A DNA stretch of 64,000 bases, taken from assembly GCA_946902985.2 (NCBI GenBank), contig OX336389.2, positions 144,883,099 to 144,947,098 on the forward strand. The letters run 5' to 3'. This DNA is from Meconema thalassinum. Taxonomy: Eukaryota; Arthropoda; Insecta; Orthoptera; Tettigoniidae. The notes under the pieces were generated by a model that saw only the letters and a list, made by a program, of their open reading frames with translations, was not told the DNA's origin and searched no databases. The position numbers were made by a program, and so were the translations under genes. Numbering within the stretch: position 1 is the first letter of the stretch; the number at the start of each line of letters is the position of its first letter. Positions 33,596 to 45,105 of this stretch are shown here, one piece after another.

Positions 33596-34080
33596 ATATC
33601 GACAAACTTTGTAGTCGTTGTGACGTCCCCAGAAAAGTAGGCTATGGAGCAACATTTTGGAAATTTTTGATCACACCTCGTTGTGATGTCACCAGGAAAG
33701 TAGGCTATGGAGCAATATTTTGGAACTTCTGATCACACCTCGTTGTGACGTCACCAGGAAAGTAGGCTATGGGACAACATTTTTGGAACTTTCTGATCAC
33801 ACCTCGTTGTGACGTCACCAGCAAAGAAGGAAATGCGGCAACATTTTGGAAATTTTTGATCAAACCTCGTTGTGACGTCACCAGGAAAGTAGGCTATGGG
33901 GCAACATTTTGGGAAATTTAGTTCACACCTCGTTGTGACTCACCAGGAAAGTAGGCTATGAGTGACGTCACCGCCGCCATCTTGTAACGTCACCGTCGCC
34001 ATCTTGTAACAACAACATATGACGTCATATTCCCCCCTCCCCCTCCGCCCCTGTGACGTCACCACGAAATTAGGCTACTC
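33595..34080 (-). repeat. CRE-palindrome satellite P, inverted right arm
   Basis: About six ~63-bp monomers in reverse orientation (GTGACGTCACCAGGAAAGTA, GGCTATGGAGCAACATTTTG), ending in CCGCCATCTTGTAAC tracts that mirror the ACAAGATGGCGG tract at 8,905. This closes the inverted repeat begun at 8,880. Confidence 0.85.
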
Positions 34081-34530
34081 GTTAGAACCCGTCACTCCCT
34101 CCTACTGTTAGGCGAAATTAATATGTAAATGCCTAGTTCCCCTACCGACTGAACCAGTCATCAGATCCCTAATAAACCCGAGACTCACGTAGGCTACCAT
34201 CTTATTGCCTAACGGCTGTCGTATACCAAATTTACAACAATTTTGTCTAATGAGTTTAAGTATGGAAGCGGGACCTAATTCTCAAGTAGAGCCTACTGTA
34301 TTATAAACCTTAACATACGTATCAATACATCAATTCTTACCAAATTGGCATCTTTTAAACTACATAGCCTATAACGCTTATAAGCTGCCTTAGTTAAGCC
34401 CTACAAAGTAATTATATTGAATATTACGTGCATCCGCCATCTTGAATGTATACAATAAAAAATTCCGCTCCTTAAAGCAACAGGAGGCTTGGAACTCCGT
34501 GTACTGAGTGGGTGTTGGACTTGTCTAAGC
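34080..34530. other. Unassigned sequence
   Basis: No gene or repeat recognised except a CCGCCATCTTGAATG motif near 34,435. Confidence 0.4.
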
Positions 34531-34960
34531 TAACCTGTGTTTCTGAGGTGATTGTAGTACTAGTAATAGCTCTATATTTAAGGACTAGTTATAGGGTAGG
34601 AGCCCCGGGATTTGAGCAAGGTAGCTCACCGCCATTTGCCGTGAGGGAAGACCACTGGCAGCTAAGGGTACCGGGATTTGAGCCTTCAATATGCGGACTT
34701 GCAGCTCCTCCGTGATGTCGCAAATGTGGGATTTTTAAAACTATCAGGTATGACTGAATATATTTCCAAGTTTGTGGAATCAATCCAAGCTAAAACGTTT
34801 TCGAGAAACCAAAATATATCATACGAATATTACATAAGTAATTATTTGGCCTTTTTGTGGAGTTAAATCTTGGCGCATTTTCCGTATCTGTGGGCGAGCT
34901 GGTTACCGCAAGTGATATAGCCTAGGGTATTAACTGTGAATGGACAAACAAACTAACTAT
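34530..34960 (+). repeat. Dispersed repeat, diverged third copy
   Basis: Related to 6,410-6,930 (shared TAACCTGTGTTTCTGAG, GTAGCTCACCGCCATTTGCC and GTGGGATTTTTAAAACTA), with many differences and indels. Confidence 0.65.
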
Positions 34961-35330
34961 CCATCTAACTTAATAACCAACTTACTACCTAAGTATACAT
35001 ACAAACTAATATATTTAATGTGTCTCTCGTCAAGCCTTCCTACGTCGTCCGAGTTTAGCGTGGCATGAAGCTGGGTGAAGCAGCAGGGAAGCAGGAGTGC
35101 AGCGGAGGTAGCCTAAAATGGCAACATGCAGCCGGCGATATTTTTACATATTCCCTATCTTTAAATTCACAGCCATCCCAGAAAAAGAAATTCAAATTAA
35201 AGCCCTCCCAAAATTTGTAACTTGAGGCTAGGATATGAAAGAAGGTGGCCGTGACCTTAAATTTGGTAACCATCACAGCATTTGCATAGAAGAGAAAGTG
35301 GGTATCAAACCCAGGACCTTAATACGTAAC
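34960..35330. other. Unassigned sequence flanking the LINE insertion
   Basis: No gene recognised. Confidence 0.4.
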
Positions 35331-35344
35331 CCGAGACCACATAA
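35331..35344. repeat. LINE target-site duplication, left
   Basis: CCGAGACCACATAA occurs here and at 40,036-40,049, at the 3' and 5' ends of the minus-strand LINE. A 14-bp duplication is normal for target-primed reverse transcription. Confidence 0.82.
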
Positions 35345-35366
35345 TAATAATAATAATAATAATAAA
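35341..35366 (-). repeat. ATA microsatellite tail of the LINE
   Basis: Eight or so AAT/ATA units at the 3' terminus of the LINE, overlapping the end of the left target duplication. Confidence 0.8.
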
Positions 35367-36049
35367 TAGCCTTACAAATCACATAAGGGATATGGCCTCC
35401 TGCTTTGCAGGGAATTGCTCAGTTTTATCTCATCAGGTGAGCAAGTCCTGAGGAGCATTTGGGGTTATTCTTTCTGATTGGGCCTTCTATATAGATGTGC
35501 AGCTGATTAAAGATTAAGTAAATTATATTACGCTGGCATAACATTCGCTACAACAGTCTTCATTTCTGAGTCTGGCGATATCAAGGCCTCAAATATCCAT
35601 TAGTATTTCGGAAATCATAATAGCCATCAACCAATATCTGGGAGCTTCCCATTGCCACTAAGCACAAAGCTTACCCTGTCTAAGCACTTGAACAATGACA
35701 GGAACTGCCAAGTCTTCACTCTTCAGTAAAATCTACGTAGATTGAACCGCTTCAAATAGAAGGTATTTTTAAAATGCTATACAAAACCTTACCGGTGGAG
35801 TTGTAACTTCTAGTTTGGATGCAGATACCTACACACGTTCTTTAGCATCCCGCAAATCAATCACTATGTTGTGCACATGTGGTCCCGGAACGAAGTAACA
35901 AGTGTTTTGCAAGATAGTCGAACCATTTGAGTTCCATGTACAGGTGATGCAATAAGGTTATTTATTCCCTAGTGAACACGATGATGTTACCTAAAAATTA
36001 GAGCGCGAGCTGAGTCGCTTTGGGCGCAACAAACAGACTATGCGGTCTC

Positions 36050-36250
36050 TTCCCTGAGTGAATGACAATATGTTCCATTCGCTCTGTCCGCCGTGCAAAT
36101 GACTTCTCACATGTGCTACAAGTGTATTATTTCACTCCAGTATGAACAAAAGTGTGCTTCTTGAGGTCACCGCTCTGTGAGAAGCCTTTATTGCACACCA
36201 GAGACATGTAGGCCTACCGCTTTGCTTCATGTCCACTGAACGGTGTCATA
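36050..36250 (-). pseudogene. C2H2 zinc-finger remnant in LINE 3' tail, copy B
   Basis: Minus strand, immediately 3' of the ORF2 stop. Translates as VCNKGFSQSGDLKKHTFVHT, then a TAA in the linker, then a second finger YTCSTCEKSFARRTERMEH and a third-linker-like HSGKRPH. The Cys and His spacing fits tandem C2H2 fingers. It is homologous to the plus-strand tails at 3,975 and 40,543, so it travels with this LINE. Confidence 0.78.
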
Positions 36251-36267
36251 CTAGTTGATGCATTGTT

Positions 36268-37909
36268 TTATTGGTCACTGCATGCGAGTCTCCCTAGGTC
36301 TTTCCACTCCTGCCTCATCTTCGCTGTTCTTGTCCATAGTTTTCCTCCCCATTTTACGAACCAGTCTGCCCATCTGATTCTTTGTCTCCCAACGCTTCGC
36401 CTTCCTTTTCTTGGGTCCAACATCGTCATTTTGTACGTCCATCGGTTAGGATCTAATCTCGCTACATGTCCAACCCATCTCCATTTGAGTTGGTCTTCTG
36501 ATGTCATAGCGTCTTTCATGGCGGTTCTCCTTCTTAAATCTTCGTTCCGTATTCTATCTCTCATTGAGGCATGAAGGATCTTCCTGTCCATTTTCCGTTG
36601 ACATCTCTGGATCATTTGTCTTTGTTTCGATGTTAATGCCCAAGTTTGGCAACCATACAGTAACACCGGTATCACGCATTTTTCCAGAACTTCAGCCTTT
36701 AAAGTGAGTTTTTGGGTCTTGTCAGCCAGTATAAACTTTAGGGACCAAAAGCTCTTCCATGCTTGTCCTATTCTTCGTTTGACCTCTTTCTCTGAACGAC
36801 TTGAAAATGACATGTTCTGACCGAGATATATATAATCTTCAACATATTCCAGTGTTTCTCCGTTCACATTAATTGGGGCTTCTATCGCATTGGTCATCAG
36901 CTTCGTTTTCTTCGGGTTCATTGTAAGGCCCACTTCTTTACTTGTTTTGTCTAATTCGTTTATAATTTGTTCCAGCTCTTTCGCTGATTCAGCCACCAAA
37001 ACAATGTCGTCTGCGAACCGTAAATGGGTTAGTCTTGTCCCATCGGTTCTGATGCCATATTTTACTTCCCAGTCTAGTTTTCTAAACTGATTTTCCAGCA
37101 AACAGGTGAATAATTTTGGTGAGAGGGTTCTCCCTGTTTTACTCCCCTTTCTATCATGATGTTACATCCTTCTCTTTCTGTATTTATTCGTCCAGTGCCT
37201 TTAGTCATTCTATTGGTTAGTATCTTCATAAATAGCTTGTAGAGGTTTACAATTAGGTTGATCGGTCTGTAGTTGTTTATGTCGTCCTTGGCTCCCTTTT
37301 TGTGTAGAAGTATGATAATGCTTTGTTTCCATTGCATTGGTATGTCTTCTGATGTGAGTATGGTATTAAATAATGTTGTGATGACTGGGATTAGGTCTTC
37401 TTCACCCCATTTTAGAAATTCATTGTAAATTCCATCTTCACCTGGGCATTTTTCGGTTTTCGTTTGTCGAATGGCTGCTCTTACTTCACTGGGTAGTATT
37501 GGAGGTGTTTCTTCCTCTAGGTTTTCTTCTGATGTATTCTGGTCCTGATGCAAGTTGGATTTTTGAGAGTTACTTGAGTATAGTTTTCTATAGAACTCTG
37601 TCAATTGCGTCATTATCTCTTCTCTTGAGGCTTGTCTTTTTTCGTTCTTGTCTTTTTCTCCCAGTATCCAATGTTTGCCTGGAGTCAATTCTTTTTAATC
37701 TTCTTTATTTATTTTGTGGTATCCATGATTTCTTTGACCACTTTAGTGTTGTGTTCTCTGATGTCTCTTCGGATTTGCCTTTTTGTTTGTTTATTGACTT
37801 CAGCATATTCCAGCTTTTTGTGTTCGTTTTCTACGGCTTGTGATTTTAGACGTTCTCTTTCTTCGATCAAACATTTGGTGCTATCCTTTAGTTTTATTCT
37901 ATTTTTCAT
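36268..37909 (-). pseudogene. LINE ORF2 reverse transcriptase and C-terminal region, copy B
   Basis: Frame 37,688-37,074 carries the fingers region with TEKCPGEDGIYNEFLKWGEE and KKGAKDDINNYRPINL, followed by a junction near 37,190 where the palm A motif present in copy A is deleted. A frameshift near 37,110 leads to frame 37,101-36,268 with LRFADDIVLV (catalytic), an NPKKTKLM thumb block, CVIPVLLYGCQTWAL and the GHVARLDPNRWTYK carboxy terminus, which is intact for 277 residues and ends with TAA at 36,268. Frame 37,909-37,709 is the linker between endonuclease and RT. Inactive. Confidence 0.88.
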
Positions 37910-38104
37910 ACTGTTTCCAGGTGTTGACGATTGTTTGGCTGCGCGGGATATGCAATTTACGAGCTTTGTATAGTGTTGTTAGACTTTTTGCTCCGTTTGT
38001 TGGTTGAAGTCTCGTAGGTTTTGTTGTAGTGCTTTTACATACTCCGCCCTGTCTATGCATCCTGGATGTGTAGTTTTGTTGTTGAAGTAGTGTCCCCTTT
38101 TCTT

Positions 38105-38930
38105 CTATACTCTCACTTTCAATCGTACCATTCTGTGATCTGTGTCAAACTTCAGACCATTTATTACTTGTATGTTTTTCACCTCTGTTAGTCTATTGGT
38201 TAGGATGAAGTCTATTTCATTTTTGATTTTGCCATTCGGAGATTTCCATGGCCATTTGCTTTCTGGGATTTTCTTGTAAAATGTGTTCACAATTTTAAGT
38301 CTTTGTCCCAGTGCAAACTGAATTAGTCTTTCTCCTCTTTCGTTCCTTGTTCCGTATCTGAGAGGGCCCATAGGTTCTTCTTCTTTGTATTCCTTTCTTC
38401 CTACCTTGCTGTTGAAGAATCCAATTATGAATGTTGTGTGTGCTTCGTACTCGGCTAATGTGTCTTCGAGGAGCATATAGAAGTCTTCAAATTCTTCTTC
38501 CGTACTTGCTTCTGTGGGAGCATAGACTTGAATTATTATGAATGTGTTGTCATTTAATTTTAGGGATAATACTATGATTCTTTCTGAGATTCCCTTTATT
38601 TCTTTTATATTGTGTTTTAAATGTCTTTGTATCAAAAAACCTACCCCTTTTAGTCATTTTGTTTCCCCTATGAAGCTAAAAACATCCCCATTTGTTTTCT
38701 CTATTATGTCTTCGCCGTATTGCCTCACCTCACTGAGGCCTAATATATCGTACCTTACATTTCGAGTGCATTTTCGAGTTATATTTCTTTATCTTGGGTT
38801 CTTAAGGTTCTAACGTTTACTGTACCTAGTATGAGTTCTTCTTCCTTGTGTGAAGGTTGTTTCATCGTTGTGTTTGGTTGATTTCGTCTTCCCCGTTTTT
38901 TGAGGTTAAGTCTTTCCAGTGCACCCACTG
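38105..38930 (-). pseudogene. LINE ORF2 endonuclease region, copy B
   Basis: A 176-residue open frame (38,635-38,105) holds VIQVYAPTEAS, IIGFFNSKVG, GNRNERGERL-like and KIKNEIDFILTNRLT with DTDHRMVRLK near the end. It is longer than in copy A because several shifts of copy A are absent. The upstream part (to about 38,925) is shifted. The GDFN block reads GFFN here too. Confidence 0.85.
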
Positions 38931-39029
38931 GTCACTTAACAAGATATTCTGGTATCCAACGCTTACATCGTTATTACCCTTTTCCCTGTCTTCCCTGGCT
39001 TTCTGTCTGAGTGATGCTTGGATTTCTCT

Positions 39030-39284
39030 TTATTTTATTGTGAGGTCATCATCAATGAATATGTCTTGTTCTCTCAGTTTGTGTTTGTTTCGGACTATTT
39101 TTAGTTTGTCTGCAATATTTGTGAAACTGACTTTCACTATACCTCTATTGTTTCTGTCTTTAGCGAAGTAGGTTGATTTTTCTGCCGTCACTTCTTTTTC
39201 TATCGTGTCCAATATCTTCTTGATCTTGTTCTTTAGTTCAACTTTGTTACTTTCATCATTAGTGAATTCTTTACTTTTTACCAC
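39030..39284 (-). pseudogene. LINE ORF1 C-terminal remnant, copy B
   Basis: 84 residues, 90% or so similar to 3,015-2,761, ending DIFIDDDLTIK. The amino-terminal ORF1 part found at 3,412-3,188 is deleted here; the deletion joins near 39,488 (CTCTCTTG to TAGTGTATTA). Confidence 0.65.
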
Positions 39285-39489
39285 TATGTTGTTCCTCCAT
39301 TCTCTTTTCGCCTGTTTTTTTTTTGTTCTTCTAAGTCACTTATCCTTTTGGATAATGTTTTGGATAATCTTTTCTTGTATTGTGTTGTCTATGTTAGTGA
39401 TTTTTTGTTCTAATGAATCACATGTTCTTTCGCAGTATTCATTTCTTTTTTAATTTCCTTTCTTATGGACTGAATTTCCTCTCTTGTAG

Positions 39490-40035
39490 TGTATTAATCT
39501 GCTTTTGCTTCATTCACTTAGTTTTTCAATATAGTACCTCTCACACTCATTCGCTTCTATTTTGGTGCTAAAATATGCCTATGTATATTGTTAAAAGTCT
39601 TCACAGGTTGCTGGTTTTCATGTGTGAGCTGATACTATGCCTGTGATTATTGCAGTAAAACTTTCGTTATGCGACGAATGTCCTCTTTCCACGTTGACAG
39701 GCCAGTGTCTTGTTAACGGTATGTCTAATTGACCATACAAGGTTTCTTATGGTCACATGTTATTTTTGTGGTAAGGTTCTTTGTTGCTGTATGCGATTAG
39801 TGTTTTGTGAGCTTTGTGATAATAACCTCACTTACCTCCTTCTGTTGTGCGATGTGATTAAATTCAGATATTTACCTCCAATTTGGGTGATTCCTTGTTT
39901 TCTTTCATTGTGTACGTCTTCCTCGGGTACTTTTTTCACTTTTAAGCTGCGCTAATATCGTTTTACCTTGTAACGGATCCAACAACTGTGGAGATCGGAA
40001 ATGCGCGAGTTTACTTGACAATCTCTGTCTGATAA
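39490..40035 (-). other. LINE 5' region kept only in copy B
   Basis: About 545 bases between the TAGTGTATTAATCTG junction and the right target duplication. No ORF recognised; likely LINE 5' UTR or upstream ORF1 sequence lost from copy A. Confidence 0.5.
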
Positions 40036-40049
40036 CCGAGACCACATAA
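40036..40049. repeat. LINE target-site duplication, right
   Basis: CCGAGACCACATAA, second copy; see 35,331-35,344. Confidence 0.82.
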
Positions 40050-40237
40050 GGCTGCAATTATTATAATGTTTTGCAATGTCCTGTAGCCTATTGCCCAGGC
40101 TAATTTCGAAATTATTTGCCTTATTTTTGGAAGCTTTTTACAGGAACTAATCGATGCTTTTCAGGAATGTTCTCCTAAATTCTCTCATTACCTTGAAATT
40201 GAATTTTTGAAAAAGACTAACTGTCTTCTGGAAAGTT

Positions 40238-40995
40238 CATGGTTCTTCATGTCTCACTGAGAGATAGAATACGGAACGAAGATATAAGAAGGAGAACCGG
40301 CACGAAAGGCGCTATGACATTAGCAGACCAGCTTAAATGGAAATAGGGTGGACATGTAGCGAGATTAGATCCCAACCGATGGACGTACAAAATCACGATG
40401 TGGGACCCAAGAACGGGAAGACGAAACGTTGGGATTCAAAGAATCAGATGGGCAGACATGTTCGTAAAATGGGGAGGAAAACAATGGACAAGAACAGCAA
40501 AGATGAGGCGGGAGTGGAAAGACCTAGGGAAATTCACATGCAGTGACCAATAAAACAATGCTTCAGTTAGAAAGACACCGTTCGGTGCACATGCAGCAAA
40601 AACGGTGCATATGTCCGGTGTATAATAAAGGCTTTTCACAGAGCAGTGGCCTCAAGAAGCACAGCCTTGTTCATACTGGAGTGGAGGAATACACTTGTAG
40701 CACTTGTGGGGAGTCATTTGCACGGCGAACAGAGCTCATGGAACGATATCACCAGACTCAATGAACGAATGTGTTTCTATATAACAGATTGTTGAAGCGA
40801 ATGTTATACCAGCGCAATATAATTTACTTAATTTTTAATCAGCCACACATCTATATAGTAGGCCCAATCAGAAAGAATGACCCCGAGTGCTCCTCAGGAC
40901 TTGCTCACCTGATGAGTAAAAACTGAGCAATTCCCTGCAAATTTCAGGAGGCCATAGCCCTTATGCGATTTGCAAGGCTATTTTTTATTATTTAT
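40238..40995 (+). mobile_element. 5'-truncated LINE, 3' end with zinc-finger tail, copy B
   Basis: Counterpart of 3,672-4,415. A TAG occurs early in the ORF2 carboxy-terminal frame (near 40,345). The 3' end shows ATTTTTTATTATTTATTATT, closer to the expected ATT-type tail than in copy A. Confidence 0.85.
40543..40764 (+). pseudogene. C2H2 zinc-finger remnant, longest open version
   Basis: A 73-codon frame overlapping the ORF2 end in a different frame. First finger CICPVYNKGFSQSSGLKKH has Tyr in place of the second zinc Cys position; the second finger YTCSTCGESFARRTELMER-YH is complete in Cys and His spacing. It has no plausible start other than GTG or an internal ATG, so translation as a protein is unlikely. 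Confidence 0.72.
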
Positions 40996-41449
40996 TATTT
41001 TTAAAATGCATAATTTTAACAGCACTTTCACGAACTATTCCATGTGGGAAAATTAAACTGAAGTAAAATTTGGAAACGGCATGCTAGTATATAACACATA
41101 GGCTATAAGAAGGAATTACATCTAAACACTAAGCTTTATATGTTGAAAGGTTCCGGGAAGGTAGGGAAATTGTAGGCTACCTAGAACAACATTTTAGTGA
41201 CAAATTTCAAGCAGGATTTTTCCTGTTGTATGAACTTGCCAGTACCACAGCATTCCTCTTCTTCCCTTTGACGCACTAGCATCCATTTTGCTGTTCTTCA
41301 ACCTCCCTTATCCCCATGCTCCTAGCGCAGCCCATTTATTATATTTTTTAAGCTTTTATCGTCAAATAAAAAGAGTTGTTCCGTGAAGAACTAAATAGCC
41401 TATTGTCATATAGGCCAATCCGACTTAAGCAAATTGCCTCAATTTCAGT

Positions 41450-42565
41450 TTTAATTGCTGTAATAGATTCGTAGATATTGGGAACTGTGAAAATATTTCA
41501 TATGGTCACTATGTTGGATTATTATATATACAGTAGACCTTCGAGTTATGTAGGCTACATGACGATTATTGTGCAGGTGTTATATTCCAACTTCAATCTC
41601 ATGATTAGGACACAAGAAGTAGCCTAAAAACCAGATTTTAATTTTTTCTCAGCCACCATCTTGTGGTTATGAAAATAATTTAAATGAATTAGATGCCATT
41701 GGATTAAAATTTACATAAGCATATACCGTATTAATTTTCACTGCGATCGGATAGTTAAATCACGAGAAACGTCCATTTGAATATTTGAAATTCGTGTCAC
41801 CGCCATGTTGGATTTGTGCTCACCAGGTTATTGAACGTCCCAAAGGTGAACTTATGGTTACAGCCTCTAAACACATGCCAAATTTCAGTTTCATTGCTGC
41901 CATAGATTAATAGATATTGAGAACCGTATAAATATTTCGGTTAGTCGCCATGACGGAATTTAATAACTTATATGCAGGCCATGGAGTTATGTACTATTGG
42001 ATGAGGATTATTGGGTACGTTCATTATTCAAACGTTGATTTCGACCGCGTGATTAGAAAACACGAATTAAGAATTTAATTTTTTAATTTCGCACAACCGC
42101 CATCTTGAGGTTACGTAAACAAATGAACTAAATTAGATGTCAGTGCATTGCAATTTTTATAGTTATTTCCTGTACCAAGTTTAACTGCGTTCGGATGGTT
42201 AAATCGCGAGAATAGTCTATTAAAATGTTTCAATTCGCTTGGCCAGAATGTTCGTTTTGTACTTAACAGGGCTTTGAAAGACAAATCGGTGAACGTCCTG
42301 TAGTGCCCTTTACCACTGAACAAAATTTCTGGGTGCTATGAGTAATAGTTTCGGAGATATAGGATGCCGGTGAAATAATTCGAACAACTGCCATGTTGGA
42401 TTGGTGAGACGTAGTAAAATTTGCAGGGCACGGTCTGGGTCGGATGCAATAGAAATTTCACCTTACGGAATTTCATTGAAATCGCTCCAGCAGGTTAGAC
42501 GTTATTAGGGAGGGACATACACACGGACGCACACACATAGCCTACACACACACGACGCAGGCAAA
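41450..42565 (+). repeat. Degenerate ~435-bp tandem repeat, copy B
   Basis: Counterpart of 4,860-5,985, with the same three units and CA-rich end. Confidence 0.65.
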
Positions 42566-42997
42566 AGGTGATCTCATAAACCTTTTTTTTTCATAAATGA
42601 AAATAGGCTCATAAAAATATTCTTTGCTGGGTTTACTAATAGGACGCATGATTGTGGGAATGTATTAGGAAAGAGAATCAGTAGATTAATATGCCACTAA
42701 GACAACATTTTGATTCTTTTTAATGAGTCTGGGCATTCCAGAAGTGAAGCAAGTGAAATATCCTAAATGACAAACCGTTTAGTTAGGCTATTTGTATACA
42801 ATGTTGAACCGTTTGGAGTCAGCACGCTAATTTTGTAGCTTATCCAATATCTTCATTAGCCTACTTCAAACAGCACTCTGATTAGTTTATTGGTTTCTAT
42901 CACAGAACGATGGAGGAGACGCAAACAATTAGATCATTTTAATGGCTCGGAACTCCTTGGTCAACTGTACCGTGTAGGCCTACTAGGTGGGGGTTGA

Positions 42998-43510
42998 ATT
43001 TTTCTGATAACCTGTGTTTCTGAGTTGACTGTAGTATTGTGTAGGCTAGGTATGGGGTAGGTGTCCCTGGGCTTGGAGCAAGGTAGCACACCACCATTTG
43101 CCTGGGGAAAAGGCCACTAGCCGCTGCCGGTGTCAGGATTCGATCTTTCAATATGCAGACTTGCAGCTCCTCCGGTCTGTCACGTGTGGGATTTTTAAAA
43201 CTACCATGTGTGAGACTAAGAGACTATGAGGTGTTTACCCGACTCGAGAGGAGGGCTCGCCCCATATGTCCAATTTCGCGTGTTTGATCCAGGCCAATTT
43301 GGTGGATATTTTAGATGCTTAATATGTCGTATGAATATTACATAGGCTATAGTATTCAGTTACATGGATGTTTTGCAAATTTAAATCTTGGCCTGTTTTC
43401 CATATCTGTGAGAGCCAATTTGATAACCGTCAATAGTGGAGCCAATTTACGTACTGTTTTAACTGTCCGGATAAGTGACTAGTCTGCGTACAACAAGGAA
43501 CTCAAATGGA
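42998..43510 (+). repeat. Dispersed repeat, copy B
   Basis: Counterpart of 6,410-6,930. Confidence 0.7.
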
Positions 43511-44460
43511 CAAACAAACAAACAAACAAACAAACTCTGACGAATTTCAAATGTGAAGTGGGGCCTTGCCCTTTTCAGAGACCCCCTTCAGTATCCTGTA
43601 AAAATAGGATAGTGTAATGCACTGGTAAATAAGGAAGAAATGAAATGATAACTACTGCAAGGGTCCAAGCTCTGTGAATTTGGGGGGTGATGTGACGCGG
43701 GAGGTGGGAGGAGAAGGGCCTGTCAACATCCCGCAGTGTTATCCGGAATTCCTGACTATTCCAATACTCCTAACATAGGGCCGTTGCCTAAACCACTGTG
43801 GTGTTACGAAAGAGTGAGTGGGTCACTGACCCATGTATTTGGATCTGTTACTACGCACGGACCGGGTACCCTCATCACTCATCACCATCACTCCTCATCG
43901 TCCGCGATCCACATTCCTCTCAGATTCACGGAGCTTGGACTCAAGCAGTAACTGCCTAATTTATACATATATTTCAATAAAATCTCCTCTGAAAATCTTA
44001 AAGTTTTGAATGAATCCGCTTTCACTTCGGTGCTGGGTTCTTGAGTTACACGTTTATAAAACATGAGATGAGATAACCAGTGACAGTGGCTACGCGGCAT
44101 TTCCAATCGTCATGCTTGAGAACTGTCATTGTTCTTCATTCGTATTACAGATTTTAGTCATTTTCCATCATTAGTTCCTTAACGCGCTGAGTCTCAGCAT
44201 AGCCAGGGATCAATGGAAGAACACCCTACTAGGAGCGACATGGCTGGTCTACAAGTTATTTCAGAAGGAGTAAGTAAATGCAATTCAGGGTTATGTCATG
44301 CAAAAATATAGGCTATCTCCCACAACATCTTTACACTGTAGGCCTATGAACCCTCAATTCCGCCACTCATGTAGATAATTTACTACCGTACCATTACAGA
44401 AATACTATGATGCTGCTGGTATTCCATAAATACATCAGATTAATTATATTTCCTTCCTTA
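43510..44460. other. Unassigned sequence
   Basis: Counterpart of 6,930-7,870. No gene recognised. Confidence 0.4.
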
Positions 44461-44469
44461 AGTGTCTGC

Positions 44470-45105
44470 AACTTTCTCATCCCATAACCAAGTTTGCTGA
44501 CATCACCAGCATCATTTCTTGCCTGTGAATAATTGTTTAGCAATACATTGGTAATAACTAAAATTTTATTTTTTCACTTATAGACTAATTTCCACTCCAC
44601 AAAGCACACATCATTTGGGAAACCAGGATGACCAAACAAAATTTTCTTAGACACAACTACTAACGCCCTGTTTTGATCTTGACACTTTAAAAACATGTCT
44701 TAATTAGCATCATTGGAGATCAATGCACTTAGGACACAGCTAGTAGTGTCAGCAATGTGGTACTCTAGGTCGGATGGAACAGTGAGACCAACAGGCTTGG
44801 TTTCAGGAAAAGACAAGCATGACGGCAAAAATCTGGAAAAATTGTATGCAGGGCCCCTGATGCCAATTTCAATCTATTCCATTCTACAGATGAGTCCTTA
44901 TATTTCTCTGCTATAATAATATCACTTTCGGGAAAATGATTTATGCAAACTACAGACCATTTCGAAGGTTTACACTCCTTCCGAGGAATTTTTCTAATCC
45001 AGGCCTGGCGTAGATTTTCGTCACTTGGGAACCTAAACACTGGAGTGTAGTCTCCCTTACTTGGATAATTTGCGTTACAGTTAGGGACACAACATTTACC
45101 TGACA
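44470..45105 (-). pseudogene. THAP-domain gene remnant, copy B
   Basis: Minus strand. The THAP domain is unbroken over 45,105-44,832: KCCVPNCNANYPSKGDYTPV gives the first Cys pair, FRFPSDENLRQAWIRKI the conserved Phe/Pro and Trp, SVVCINHFPESD the CxxH pair, and GALHTIFPDF the terminal hydrophobic-Pro block. This covers the ~85-90 residue family length. Downstream the frame shifts at the same T run as copy A and then has further indels (44,540-44,590), so the C-terminal region is worse than in copy A. No ATG; a TTTCAG lies 5' of the domain. Confidence 0.78.

Larger units (their letters stand above)
35345..40035 (-). mobile_element. APE-type LINE, copy B, with both ends
   Basis: A 4.69-kb minus-strand insertion between two copies of a 14-bp direct repeat. 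5' to 3': 5' region (40,035-39,490), ORF1 remnant (about 39,284-39,030), endonuclease (about 38,925-38,105), reverse transcriptase (about 37,909-36,268), C2H2 zinc-finger remnant (36,250-36,050), 3' UTR and an (ATA/TTA)n tail at 35,341-35,366. A short-repeat tail, not poly(A), is a feature of RTE-like LINEs. It lacks the ORF1 amino terminus seen in copy A and about 340 bases of the RT palm region. Confidence 0.85.
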
